Below, piece by piece: positions 46,987-55,707 of a stretch of DNA of 64,000 nucleotides; the stretch's first letter is position 1, and every line of letters begins with the position of its first letter. Made by a program: the position numbers and the translations under genes. The notes under the pieces are model-generated. The model made no database searches. It saw only the letters and a program-made list of their open reading frames with translations, and had not been told where the DNA came from. This stretch comes from Pseudomonas schmalbachii. GTDB lineage: Bacteria; Pseudomonadota; Gammaproteobacteria; Pseudomonadales; Pseudomonadaceae. Where the stretch lies: the NCBI RefSeq assembly GCF_017589465.1, contig NZ_JAELYA010000002.1, positions 310,001 to 374,000 on the forward strand, in the 5' to 3' direction.

Positions 46987-48036
46987 ATGACTACGCTCTT
47001 CGACCCGATCGTGATCGGCGATCTGCAACTCCCCAACCGCATCATCATGGCGCCGCTGACCCGCTGCCGCGCCGACGAAGGCCGCGTGCCCAACTCGCTG
47101 ATGGCCGAGTACTACGCCCAGCGCGCCGGCGCCGGCCTGATCATCAGCGAGGCCACCTCGGTGACGCCGATGGGTGTCGGCTATCCGGACACCCCTGGCA
47201 TCTGGTCCGACGAGCAGATTCGCGGCTGGAGCAATATCACCAAGTCGGTGCACGCCAATGGCGGGCGGATCTTCCTGCAGCTGTGGCACGTCGGCCGCAT
47301 CTCCGATCCGCTCTACCTGAACGGCGAGCTGCCGGTCGCGCCGAGTGCCATCGCCGCCAGGGGACACGTCAGCCTTGTGCGGCCGCACAAGGAATACGTG
47401 ACCCCGCGCGCGCTGGAAACCGAAGAAATCGCCGATATCGTCGAGGCCTACCGCCAGGGTGCGGAAAACGCCAAGGCCGCCGGTTTCGACGGTGTGGAAA
47501 TCCACGGCGCCAATGGCTACCTGCTCGACCAGTTCCTGCAGGACAGCACCAACCAGCGCACCGACCGGTACGGCGGCTCCATCGAGAACCGCGCACGCCT
47601 GCTGCTGGAAGTGACCGACGCGGCGATTTCCGTGTGGGGCCCGCAGCGCGTCGGCGTACACCTGGCGCCGCGCATGGACATCCATGACATGGGCGACAGC
47701 GACCCGCTGGCGACCTTCGGCTACGTGGCCCACGAACTGGGCAAGCGCGGCATCGCCTTCATCTGCACCCGCGAGAAGGCCGGCGACGACAGCATCGGTC
47801 CGAAACTGAAGGAAATCTTCGGCGGCACCTACATCGCCAACGAGCGCTTCGACAAGGCCGGCGCCAACCAATGGCTGGCGAGCGGCAAGGCCGATGCGGT
47901 GGCCTTCGGCATTCCCTACATCGCCAACCCGGACCTGCCGGAGCGCCTGGCGGCAGACGCGGCGTGGAACGAACCGCATCCGGAGACCTTCTACGCAAGG
48001 GGCCCGGTGGGATACCTGGACTACCCGCGGCTGTAA
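46987..48036 (+). CDS. xenB: Old-yellow-enzyme xenobiotic reductase XenB
   Basis: 349-residue FMN-dependent ene reductase acting on alpha,beta-unsaturated carbonyls, nitrate esters and nitroaromatics with NADPH. Family features are NRIIMAPLTRCRADEGRVP at residues 17-35, LQLWHVGRIS, and the HGANGYLLDQFLQDSTNQRTD segment with RYGGSIENRAR. Length is typical. It follows the MFS gene closely and resembles PAO1 PA4356. Confidence 0.94.
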   Translation: MTTLFDPIVIGDLQLPNRIIMAPLTRCRADEGRVPNSLMAEYYAQRAGAGLIISEATSVTPMGVGYPDTPGIWSDEQIRGWSNITKSVHANGGRIFLQLWHVGRISDPLYLNGELPVAPSAIAARGHVSLVRPHKEYVTPRALETEEIADIVEAYRQGAENAKAAGFDGVEIHGANGYLLDQFLQDSTNQRTDRYGGSIENRARLLLEVTDAAISVWGPQRVGVHLAPRMDIHDMGDSDPLATFGYVAHELGKRGIAFICTREKAGDDSIGPKLKEIFGGTYIANERFDKAGANQWLASGKADAVAFGIPYIANPDLPERLAADAAWNEPHPETFYARGPVGYLDYPRL

Positions 48037-48040
48037 GGAC

Positions 48041-48122
48041 GTAGGTTGGTGCTGAGCTTGCGAAGCCCAACGGTGCCACGCCCGGCAGATGTTGGGCTTC
48101 GCTGCGCTCAGCGCCAACCTAC
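48041..48122. repeat. REP-like palindrome after xenB
   Basis: GTAGGTTGGTGCTGAGCTTG and the opposite arm ending CAGCGCCAACCTACG, with inner arms GAAGCCCAAC / GTTGGGCTTC; it starts 5 nt after the xenB stop. Confidence 0.87.
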
Positions 48123-48186
48123 GTACTGGCTTGACGGGATAGGCAGAGGCCCAGAAGAGGTACGCGTCCGCTGAATATTACAGATT

Positions 48187-48208
48187 ATTGATACAAATCA
48201 TTCTCAAT
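48187..48208 (+). promoter_or_regulatory. Fur-box-like site upstream of ftrABCD
   Basis: An AT-rich stretch ATTGATAC-AAATCATT-CTCAAT contains the inverted ends ATTGA / TCAAT and the core AATCATT of Fur boxes. It agrees with the 19-bp consensus at about 12 positions and lies about 65 nt before the iron-uptake gene ftrA. Confidence 0.55.
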
Positions 48209-48270
48209 AACATCTTGTGCCCCCTAGATTCATGGTCGTTTTCCTTACTTACCAAGCCCAGGAGAAGACC

Positions 48271-48801
48271 ATGCGAGTCAATCGTGCCATTCCCGTGATG
48301 CTGGCGCTTGCCAGCCCGTTCGTGATGGCCAAGGAGTACCCCATCGGCGCGCCGCAGTCCTGTGGCGGGATGGAGATCGGCGCGGTGTACCTGCAGCCGA
48401 TCGAAATGGACCCGCCAGGGATGATGCGCGCCGCGGCGGAATCCGACGTGCACCTGGAGGCCGACATCGCCGCCACCGCCGACAACACCAACGGTTTCCA
48501 GGAAGGCAGTTGGGTTCCCCACCTGCACGTGGCCTACGAACTGCGCAAGGAAGGCAGCGACCAGGTTCTCAAGGGCGACTTCCACGGCATGGTGGCCAGC
48601 GACGGTCCGCACTACGGCGATAACGTCAAGCTGCTCGGGCCGGGCAAGTACCACCTGACCTACACCATCCTGCCTCCATCCGGTCACGACATGTTCGGCC
48701 GGCACGTCGACAAGGAAACCGGCGTGGCGCCCTGGTTCAAGGAATGCAAGGTGGAATACGACTTCACCTATGCCGGCATCGGCAAGAAAGGCGGCTACTG
48801 A
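48271..48801 (+). CDS. ftrA: P19/Tpd-type periplasmic iron-binding protein (FtrA-like)
   Basis: 176-residue exported protein with signal peptide MRVNRAIPVMLALASPFVMA. The mature part (KEYPIGAPQSCGGMEIGAVY..., EMDPPGMMRAAAESDVHLEAD, GSWVPHLHVAYEL) matches the P19/Tpd immunoglobulin-like family that binds copper and iron and feeds ferrous iron uptake. It is the first gene of a four-gene set matching FtrABCD of Bordetella and Brucella. AGGAGAAGACC precedes the start and a Fur-like site lies upstream. Confidence 0.9.
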   Translation: MRVNRAIPVMLALASPFVMAKEYPIGAPQSCGGMEIGAVYLQPIEMDPPGMMRAAAESDVHLEADIAATADNTNGFQEGSWVPHLHVAYELRKEGSDQVLKGDFHGMVASDGPHYGDNVKLLGPGKYHLTYTILPPSGHDMFGRHVDKETGVAPWFKECKVEYDFTYAGIGKKGGY

Positions 48802-48860
48802 TGCGTGGGCCGCGCCCGCTGCGGGTGCGGCGTTCCCTTTCCGAGAGTCGCGAGGCCGTC

Positions 48861-49187
48861 ATGTTGCGCTTGTTCTTCTGCCTGCTGGCATTGTCGTTCG
48901 CCGTTGCCGCGAAGGCAGCACCGCTCCCCACCTATGAGCTGACCATCACCGATGGCCGCTTCACCCCCGAAACGCTGGAAGTGCCCGCCGGGCAGCGCTT
49001 CAAGGTCGTCGTGCGCAACGCGGGCAGCGGGCCGGCGGAGTTCGAGAGCACGCCGCTGCGGGTGGAGAAGGTGCTCTCGCCGGGCGTCACCTCGTTCGTG
49101 GTGATCCATCCCCTGCGTCCCGGCCGCTATCCCTTCTTCGACGAGTTCCATATGGATCTGCCGCAAGGCGAGATCGTGGCGCACTGA
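48861..49187 (+). CDS. ftrB: Cupredoxin-like periplasmic protein (FtrB-like)
   Basis: 108-residue exported cupredoxin. Signal peptide MLRLFFCLLALSFAVAAKA, then a blue-copper-like fold (PETLEVPAGQRFKVVVRN, ending FFDEFHMDLPQGEIVAH). In Bordetella FtrB is the proposed ferroxidase that oxidises Fe2+ delivered by FtrA. The start at 48861 gives a clean signal peptide; an alternative ATG at 48801 overlaps the ftrA stop (TGATG) and would add 20 polar Arg-rich residues. A short spacing to ftrC (13 nt) supports one operon. Confidence 0.86.
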   Translation: MLRLFFCLLALSFAVAAKAAPLPTYELTITDGRFTPETLEVPAGQRFKVVVRNAGSGPAEFESTPLRVEKVLSPGVTSFVVIHPLRPGRYPFFDEFHMDLPQGEIVAH

Positions 49188-49200
49188 TCCGGAGCTACCC

Positions 49201-50052
49201 ATGCTGCAATCCTTGTTCATCGTCTGGCGCGAAAGCGTCGAGGCGCTTCTGGTCGTCGGCATCCTGCATGCCTGGCTCAGCCATCGCCCCGAGCCGGCGC
49301 GGGGCCTGCGCATGCTCTGGAGCGGCGTGGGGCTGGGCGTCGCGCTGGCCTGTTCGCTGGCAGTGCTCTTCATGCTGGCTGGGGAATGGCTGGCGGGGCC
49401 GTCCGGCGAATGGTTCCAGGCCGCCATGGTGTTCTGTGCCAGCCTGCTGATCCTGCAGATGGTGGTGTGGATGCACCGCAATGGGCGCGGAATGAAGCGC
49501 CAGCTGGAGCAGGACGCCGAGCGCAGCATCGCCCGGGACGGCGGCTGGGGCGTGCTGCTGCTGGCAATGCTGGCGGTGGCCCGCGAAGGCAGCGAGACGG
49601 TGGTGTTCCTCTATGGCGTCGGCGCGCAGCAGGGCGCGGACTGGACCTGGTTCGCGCTGGGCGGCGTGCTCGGTTTCCTGCTCGCCCTGGCCACCTACGC
49701 GGCGCTGCAGTGGTCCTCGCGGATACTGACCTGGCAGCGTTTCTTCCAGGTCAGCGAAATCCTCCTGGTGCTGCTTGGCGGCGCCCTGCTGATGGCGGCG
49801 CTGGACCGGGTGGCGGGACAGGTCATGGCGCTGGAGCTGCCCGAGTGGTGCTACGGGCTGTTCGGCGACCCGTTCTGGGATACCTCCGCCTGGCTCAGCG
49901 ACGGCCACGGCCTGGGTGCGGCTCTGGCCGGATTCGCTGGCTACCGGGCTGCTCCGTCGCTGCTGGCGGTGTTGCTGCTGCCAACCTACTGGCTGCTGGC
50001 GGGCTACCTGTGCCGGCGCGGCGAGCCCCGGGCCGAGGCCCGGCTGGCATGA
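49201..50052 (+). CDS. ftrC: FTR1-family high-affinity iron permease (FtrC-like)
   Basis: 283-residue inner-membrane permease with seven hydrophobic segments. Both iron-binding REXXE motifs are present: RESVE (residues 10-14) and REGSE (128-132). This is the channel of EfeU/Ftr1-type systems, importing Fe3+ produced by the cupredoxin. It is preceded by ftrB and overlaps ftrD by 4 nt (ATGA), so the operon is tightly coupled. Confidence 0.93.
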   Translation: MLQSLFIVWRESVEALLVVGILHAWLSHRPEPARGLRMLWSGVGLGVALACSLAVLFMLAGEWLAGPSGEWFQAAMVFCASLLILQMVVWMHRNGRGMKRQLEQDAERSIARDGGWGVLLLAMLAVAREGSETVVFLYGVGAQQGADWTWFALGGVLGFLLALATYAALQWSSRILTWQRFFQVSEILLVLLGGALLMAALDRVAGQVMALELPEWCYGLFGDPFWDTSAWLSDGHGLGAALAGFAGYRAAPSLLAVLLLPTYWLLAGYLCRRGEPRAEARLA

Positions 50053-51422
50053 GCACCGCGTCTTCCCGGCTGGCCCGGCTGGGGGACGGCATGCGCCGGC
50101 ACGCCGGCCTGATCCGTGGGCTGCAATGGGCCGTGGTGTTGTTCTACGCGGTGCTGCTGATCGTCCCGGCGTGCCTGGACCTGCCTCAACCCCAGGCGCG
50201 CATGTTCGATGACCTGGCGGTGTTCGCGCAGTTCGTGTTCTGGGGCATCTGGTGGCCGTTCGTGCTGCTGTCGATGGTGCTGTTCGGACGCCTCTGGTGC
50301 GGTCTGTTCTGCCCCGAGGGCGCGCTCAGCGAATGGGCCAGCCGCCACGGCCGGGGGCGCGGCGTGCCGCGCTGGATGCGCTGGGGCGGCTGGCCGTTCG
50401 TGGCCTTCTGCATGACCACCCTCTACGGCCAACTGGTCAGCGTCTACGACTACGCGCTGCCGGCGCTGCTGATCCTCGGCGGCTCGACGGTAGCGGCGAT
50501 GCTGGTGGGCTTCCTGTACGGGCGCGGCAAGCGCGTCTGGTGCCGCTACCTGTGCCCGGTCAGCGGCGTGTTCAGCCTGCTCGCGCGGCTGGCGCCGATG
50601 CATTTCCGCGTCGACGAGGAACGCTGGCTGGCGAATGCCGGGCCGCACCTGCCGACGCCGAACTGCGCACCCCTGATCGACATTCGCCGCATGACCGGAT
50701 GCGCCGAGTGCCATTCCTGCGGCCGTTGCAGCGGCCAGCGTGGCGCCGTGGCCCTGAGCCCGCGCTGGCCGAACGAGGAAATCGTCGTGCACGGCCAGCA
50801 CACGGAAAACCCCTGGCCCGTGCGCCTGCTGCTGTTCGGGGTGATCGGCCTGGCCATGGGCGCCTTCAACTGGACGCTCAGCCCCTGGTTCATCGCGCTC
50901 AAGCAGATGAGCGCGGAGTGGCTGGTGGAGCGAGGCATCGTCTGGCCGCTGGAGTCCGACGCGCCCTGGTGGCTGCTGACGCACTACCCGCAGAACAACG
51001 ACGTCTTCACCTGGCTCGATGGCGGCGTGCTGGCCGTCTACGTGCTGGCCTGGGCGCTGCTCATGGGCGGCTGGCTGACGGCGATGCTGCGCCTGGCCGG
51101 CCGGCTGTCGGGACGCGGCCGGGCGCTCTACGCGCACCTGGCCCAGGCGCTGATTCCGCTCGGTGGCTGCGGGCTGTTCCTGGGGCTTTCGGCCACCACC
51201 GTGAAGCTCCTGCGCTACGAGGGGCTGGCCCTCGCCTGGGTACAGCCGGCGCGGGCGCTGATGCTGGCGGGCGCCTGTGCCTGGGCGCTGTGGCTGGGCT
51301 GGCGGATCGTCCGCCGGCGTGGCGTTTCCTCCCTGCGCCAGCCGGGCGTGCTGGCCTGCCTGGCGCTGGCCTGCGCGCCGGTGCTGGCCGGCTGGTGGCT
51401 GATGTTCTGGGGCTGGAATTGA
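50049..51422 (+). CDS. ftrD: Polyferredoxin-like membrane protein (FtrD-like)
   Basis: 457-residue NapH/CcoG-type membrane protein with about eight helices and three Cys clusters: CGLFCPEG, CRYLCPVSG, and a compact C-A-E-C-H-S-C-G-R-C run (CX2CX2CX2C) near residue 219, which could hold an iron-sulfur cluster. In FtrABCD it is proposed to remove electrons released by iron oxidation. It closes the operon with a 4-nt overlap to ftrC. Confidence 0.88.
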   Translation: MSTASSRLARLGDGMRRHAGLIRGLQWAVVLFYAVLLIVPACLDLPQPQARMFDDLAVFAQFVFWGIWWPFVLLSMVLFGRLWCGLFCPEGALSEWASRHGRGRGVPRWMRWGGWPFVAFCMTTLYGQLVSVYDYALPALLILGGSTVAAMLVGFLYGRGKRVWCRYLCPVSGVFSLLARLAPMHFRVDEERWLANAGPHLPTPNCAPLIDIRRMTGCAECHSCGRCSGQRGAVALSPRWPNEEIVVHGQHTENPWPVRLLLFGVIGLAMGAFNWTLSPWFIALKQMSAEWLVERGIVWPLESDAPWWLLTHYPQNNDVFTWLDGGVLAVYVLAWALLMGGWLTAMLRLAGRLSGRGRALYAHLAQALIPLGGCGLFLGLSATTVKLLRYEGLALAWVQPARALMLAGACAWALWLGWRIVRRRGVSSLRQPGVLACLALACAPVLAGWWLMFWGWN

Positions 51423-51525
51423 ACCGGCGAGGACCGATGGGCGACGTGCACTCCGAAAACGTCCAAGAAGCCCCTTGAGGGGACGACAAGGCCCTGCGTG
51501 AACCAAGGTTCAAAGGAGAGAGAGC

Positions 51526-52857
51526 ATGAGGATCACGAACAAGGGAAGCTGGGCGCTGGTGCTGTCCGGCTCGTTGGGGAGCGTCTGTACGCTGGCGGTT
51601 GCCGACGAGCCGGGAGGATTCGTCGAGGATTCCTCGCTGAAGCTGCTCGCCCGCAACATGGCCCAGCAGGACGATCGACATGAGCCGGGAGTGCGCGACA
51701 GCAAGGAGTGGGGCCAGGGCCTGATGGGCTTCTTCGAGTCCGGCTTTACCCGGGGGCAGGTCGGTTTCGGCGTGGATGCCCAGGCGTTCCAGGCCATCAA
51801 GCTGGACGGTGGAGGGGGCACCGCGGGTACGGGCATCCTGCCGATCTCCGAGCCGGACAAGAACGGCTACGACTATGGCAAGGCACCGGGCGACTTTTCC
51901 AGCGCCGGAGCGGCGGTGAAGATGCGCCTGTTCGATACCCTGGTCAAATATGGCGACCAGTTGCTGGACAACCCTGTGATCGGCGGCGACCAGCGCATCC
52001 TGCCGCAGACTTTCCGTGGCATCAGCGTGACCAACGAGGCTATCGACGGCCTCAGCCTGGATGCCGGACGGGTCAGTTTCAACCGGCCCTACAACCAGAG
52101 CGGCAAGCGACGCCTGGATACCAACTACGGGGAAATGCCCGACGGCGAACAGAGCCGCTACCTGAGCTGGGGAGGCGTCAACTATGCGCCGGCAGAGGGG
52201 CTGACGACCTCGCTGTATGCCGGCAACCTGCGGGATGTATGGCGTCAGTACTACGCTGCCGTGGATTACCAGTTGGCGCTTGGCGAAGAAACCTCCCTGG
52301 CCAGCGGCGTGCACTACTACAACACCCGCGACCGGGGCGATGCGCTGCTCGGCGAAATCGGCACCAACGCCTACAGCGCGTCCCTCGGGCTGACCCACGC
52401 CCGGCACACCCTCACCCTGGTCTACCAGCGGGTCAATGGCGATACGCCGTTCGACTACATCAACGGCGGCGGCAGCATCTATCTGGCGAACTCGCAGCAG
52501 TATTCGGATTTCGCAGGGCCGCATGAGCGTTCCTGGAAACTCCAGTACGACTACGACCTCTCGGACTACCTGGATGGATTGACCGCCATGGCGTCCTATT
52601 CGCGCGGCAAGCTGGACATGACGCGGGCCGACGCGGACAGCCCGGGGTATGCCGACTGGTACAACCCCGATGGCAAGGATGCCTCGCACTGGGAGCGCGA
52701 TATCGCCTTGAACTACAGCGTGCCTTCGGGAACCTTCAAGGACCTGAGCGTGGCGCTGGAATGGGCGGCGCATCGCACGGCCAATGGCTATTCGGCGGTG
52801 GACGACAGCGTCGACGAGTATCGGCTGACTCTCGAATACCCCTACGACCTCCTGTAG
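51526..52857 (+). CDS. OprD-family outer-membrane porin
   Basis: 443-residue outer-membrane channel. Signal peptide MRITNKGSWALVLSGSLGSVCTLAVA is followed by GFVEDSSLKLLARN, the hallmark start of OprD proteins. Further family patterns are EWGQGLMGFFESGFTRGQVGFGVDA and GKRRLDTNYGEMPDGEQSRYLSWGG. The protein ends with a hydrophobic LEYPYDLL rather than a terminal aromatic residue. It follows ftrD by about 100 nt on the same strand; whether it is co-regulated with iron uptake is open. The substrate cannot be assigned. Confidence 0.9.
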   Translation: MRITNKGSWALVLSGSLGSVCTLAVADEPGGFVEDSSLKLLARNMAQQDDRHEPGVRDSKEWGQGLMGFFESGFTRGQVGFGVDAQAFQAIKLDGGGGTAGTGILPISEPDKNGYDYGKAPGDFSSAGAAVKMRLFDTLVKYGDQLLDNPVIGGDQRILPQTFRGISVTNEAIDGLSLDAGRVSFNRPYNQSGKRRLDTNYGEMPDGEQSRYLSWGGVNYAPAEGLTTSLYAGNLRDVWRQYYAAVDYQLALGEETSLASGVHYYNTRDRGDALLGEIGTNAYSASLGLTHARHTLTLVYQRVNGDTPFDYINGGGSIYLANSQQYSDFAGPHERSWKLQYDYDLSDYLDGLTAMASYSRGKLDMTRADADSPGYADWYNPDGKDASHWERDIALNYSVPSGTFKDLSVALEWAAHRTANGYSAVDDSVDEYRLTLEYPYDLL

Positions 52858-52945
52858 AAGCCGGCAGGCTTCGTCCTGAGCCGGAAGCCTTGCGGCTCCC
52901 GGCGGGACAAGGATTCGATCGCGGGGCTTTGTCGAGCCGCTGGCG

Positions 52946-53800
52946 TCAGCGGCTGTCCATCTGCGACTGCAGGTTCTGGATCTGCGCCTGCAGGGTGTTG
53001 ATGTTGCGTGTCATCTGCTTGCGGAAGGCATCGAACTCCGCCGTGTTGCTGCTCGGCGCCGGCCGGTTGTCGACCTCGCTGCGCAGTACCAGCAGGTCGT
53101 CCTGCAGGCTCTTGATCGCCTGGCTCTGGTTGCCCTGCTTCTTCAGCGCGCCGACATCGGTGTTCAGGCTGGCGATATCGGCGGTCATGCTCTTGATCCG
53201 CTCGTTGCTGGCGGCGATGTCGTTCTGCAGGCTCTTCAGCTTGCCCTGCTCGTCGGCCAGTGCCTTGAGCTTGCCGTCGAGCTGATTGATCAGTTGCGCG
53301 GCGCTTTCCTGTTGCGCCTTCAACTCGGTGCTCAGTTGGTCCAGACGCTTGCCCTGCTGGCCGTCGAACTGCGACAGCGAAGCCTGCTGCTGGCGTGCCT
53401 GGTCGGCGAGCTTGCCCTGCAACTGCTTGACCTGCAGGCGCAGTTGCTCGCGATCGGTGGTGGTGGTGGACTCGGTCGCCACCACCTTGCCGCGAATGTC
53501 GTCGAGGCGACCGGCGGCTTCCTCGCTGATTTTGGCGAAGCTTTCCTGGGTGGCGATCAGTTGCTGTTCCATCAGCAGCAATTGCTGGTGGCTCCACCAC
53601 GCCACGCCACCGAGGGCGATAGCCATGGCGCCGACCAGCGCCCACAGCGGCGCGGTATTGCCGCCGCGCTTCACCACCGGGACCGGCCGGCCATCGGGCT
53701 CGACGATCCGCCGCGGGAAGTGGCCGAACTCGCTGCGGTCGGCAGCATCGGTGGAAAGACTGGGCACTTCGTCGAGTTCGTCTAACGTGTCGTTACGCAT
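52946..53800 (-). CDS. Coiled-coil single-pass membrane protein
   Basis: 284-residue protein with a soluble N-terminus of about 55 residues (MRNDTLDELDEVPSLS), one membrane helix (about 57-75, PLWALVGAMAIALGGVAWW) and a long periplasmic coiled coil (80-284, repeated Gln/Leu/Lys/Asp heptads). It resembles the protein PAO1 places next to feo genes (PA4360). The topology resembles septal or envelope spacer proteins such as FtsL/ZapG types, but no identity is claimed. The start at 53800 is chosen because the region upstream overlaps non-coding sequence. Confidence 0.8.
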   Translation of the reverse strand: MRNDTLDELDEVPSLSTDAADRSEFGHFPRRIVEPDGRPVPVVKRGGNTAPLWALVGAMAIALGGVAWWSHQQLLLMEQQLIATQESFAKISEEAAGRLDDIRGKVVATESTTTTDREQLRLQVKQLQGKLADQARQQQASLSQFDGQQGKRLDQLSTELKAQQESAAQLINQLDGKLKALADEQGKLKSLQNDIAASNERIKSMTADIASLNTDVGALKKQGNQSQAIKSLQDDLLVLRSEVDNRPAPSSNTAEFDAFRKQMTRNINTLQAQIQNLQSQMDSR

Positions 53801-54061
53801 GGAAGAAACCTGTGGAAAGAAACGGCGTGGCGCTGTGCAGGAGCGCAGTATATCGCGTTGCGCCAGCCCCTTGGGCATTGCGCCATCACGAGGCACGGCG
53901 CACCGCAGCGGCGCGTTCGCAGGACTCGGAAGACCATCGCCGGCCCCCTGCGGTTCCCCTGCATGCCACGAAATCCGCCGCTTCCCCATGGCGTGGCACA
54001 GGGATTGCTCGCCTGCCCGACGGCAAGGCGTCTACCACGCCGCTCACAGGGGGGAAGTCGA

Positions 54062-54334
54062 GTGATCGAGTTCAACAAGGCCATCCTGGATTGCATGCGC
54101 GAACTGCGTCGGCGGTTGCGCGAGGAACAGGCGCTGGACATTCATTTCCAGCAGAACGACGCGATCCTGCGGATGATCAGCGCCTGCGCCGAATCCGCAC
54201 GGGAGGACACCCGCTCGCTCGGCCAGCGCCTCAGCGAACTGAGCGGCGTGCGCCTGCCGCAGGTGGTGCAGGAACCCAGCTACATGCCCGCGCCGGGCGG
54301 CCAGCGGCAGTACGCGGGGCCGCTGCGCGGCTGA
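54062..54334 (+). CDS. Small hypothetical protein with GTG start
   Basis: 90-residue soluble protein starting (GTG) MIEFNKAILDCMRELRRRLRE. The first 60 residues are helical and amphipathic; the tail is Pro/Gly-rich. GGGGAAG lies about 5 nt ahead, and upstream in-frame codons are poor. It is divergent from the coiled-coil membrane protein gene and is followed by inverted repeats. No family is recognised. Confidence 0.6.
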   Translation: MIEFNKAILDCMRELRRRLREEQALDIHFQQNDAILRMISACAESAREDTRSLGQRLSELSGVRLPQVVQEPSYMPAPGGQRQYAGPLRG

Positions 54335-54383
54335 GCAGTGATTCGCGGGCATGGCGCGCTACGAAGATGCTCTCGCATTGCCG

Positions 54384-54508
54384 GTTCCCTCACCCCAGCC
54401 CTCTCCCGGAGGGAGAGGGGGCACGTTTGGCGTGGGGCGACATACCGTGCCAGCCGGCAACTCCGAATAGTCCCCTCTCCCTTGAGGGAGAGGGTTAGGG
54501 TGAGGGGG
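54384..54508. repeat. Inverted repeat of the CCCTCTCCC family
   Basis: TTCCCTCACCCCAGCCC...GGGAGAGGGG at the left has its inverted counterpart ccCCTCTCCCTTGAGGG...GGTGAGGGGGAA at the right. It is a sister of the copy at 40735-40855. Confidence 0.85.
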
Positions 54509-54540
54509 AAGCCTCGCGACGAAGCAAAGACAGTGCATCC

Positions 54541-54606
54541 GTAGGAGCGGGCCATGCCCGCGAAATGCCGGCGCCGCCGATATCGCGCGCATGGCGCGCT
54601 CCTACG
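54541..54606. repeat. GTAGGAGCGGGCC-family palindrome
   Basis: GTAGGAGCGGGCCATGCCCG at the left and CGCATGGCGCGCTCCTAC at the right form imperfect arms; same family as at 35916, 43501 and 45656. Confidence 0.82.
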
Positions 54607-54633
54607 GGAGAACGTCCCAAGCGACCAGATGCC

Positions 54634-55623
54634 TCAAAGGCCGCTGCGCTTCCACCAGTCGCAGAACTCGTCCAGCGCGGTCCACAGGCTCACCTGCGGG
54701 TCGTAGCCGAGCAGTTCCCGCGCGTGGCTGATATCCAGGGTGAAGTCCCTGGACATCACCGCCATGCCGAGGCGGAACAGGCTCGGTTCCGGCCGCCCCG
54801 GCAAAACCCGGCAGATGCCCTCGTTGAGCGCCGCCAGGCCATAACCCACGGCGTATGGGAGATGCTTGTCCACCGGCGGCAGTTCGAGGCGGCGCATCAC
54901 GTAGTTCACCGCGTCCCAGAACGGCACCGGCTGGCCGTTGCTGATATTGAAGACGTGGCCGAGCGCCGGGACGCCCGCGTGCAGGGCGCTGTACAGCGCG
55001 ACATTGAGGTTCTGCACGCTGGTGAAGTCGACCTTGTTCAGTCCCTGGCCAATGATGCGCAGGCGGCCCTTGCGATGCCGCTCGATCAGCCGCGGGAAGA
55101 TGCTGGTATCGCCGGCCCCGGTGACGAAGCGCGGACGCAGCGCCAGCACTTCCAGGCCGAAATCCTGGGCGCCGAGCACGACCTGCTCGGCGCGGTACTT
55201 GGTCGCCCCGTAGTGGTCGGAGAAGCGCTTGGGCACCTGATCCTCGGTCACGCCGATGTGCGAGCGGCCATCGAAGTAGATCGACGGCGACGACAGGTGC
55301 ACCAGCCGCCGCACACGCTGCTTCAGGCAGGCTTCCACCACCTGCTCGGTGAGGCCGACGTTGCCATGCTCGAAATACTCGCGACGGCCCCACACGCCCA
55401 CCGCGCCGGCACAATGCACCACCGCCTCGACGCCATCGCACAGCCGGCGCACCAGGGCCTGATCGTCGAGATCGCCGGGCATGAACTCGGCGCCGCGCTC
55501 AAGCAGCGGCTGCAGCGCCTCCGCACGGCGCCCGTTGACCCGCACTTCCAGCCCCTGATCGAGGGCGTAACGGGCAAAGCGCCCGCCGATGAACCCGCTG
55601 GCCCCGGTCACCAGAATCTTCAT
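54634..55623 (-). CDS. NAD-dependent epimerase/dehydratase family protein
   Basis: 329-residue extended short-chain dehydrogenase. The Rossmann motif TGASGFIGGRF lies at residues 6-16, and the catalytic Tyr-Lys is within HYGATKYRAE with Ser in VHLSSPSIYF. The C-terminal part resembles 3-beta-hydroxysteroid-dehydrogenase-like members. It matches PAO1 PA4361 in place. Substrate unknown. It is divergent from the saccharopine-dehydrogenase-like gene, with 84 bp between them. Confidence 0.88.
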   Translation of the reverse strand: MKILVTGASGFIGGRFARYALDQGLEVRVNGRRAEALQPLLERGAEFMPGDLDDQALVRRLCDGVEAVVHCAGAVGVWGRREYFEHGNVGLTEQVVEACLKQRVRRLVHLSSPSIYFDGRSHIGVTEDQVPKRFSDHYGATKYRAEQVVLGAQDFGLEVLALRPRFVTGAGDTSIFPRLIERHRKGRLRIIGQGLNKVDFTSVQNLNVALYSALHAGVPALGHVFNISNGQPVPFWDAVNYVMRRLELPPVDKHLPYAVGYGLAALNEGICRVLPGRPEPSLFRLGMAVMSRDFTLDISHARELLGYDPQVSLWTALDEFCDWWKRSGL

Positions 55624-55707
55624 GCTTTCTCCTTGGTTCCCACCCCATACGAATGGTAGGCGTACGTGGGACTACCCTTATCCATTCAGTCGAATCGAGG
55701 CGCAATC

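Noticed and set aside
48801-48860. Earlier start for the cupredoxin gene overlapping the ftrA stop
   Set aside because: It would place an Arg-rich stretch before the signal peptide; export favours 48861, though coupling through TGATG cannot be excluded.
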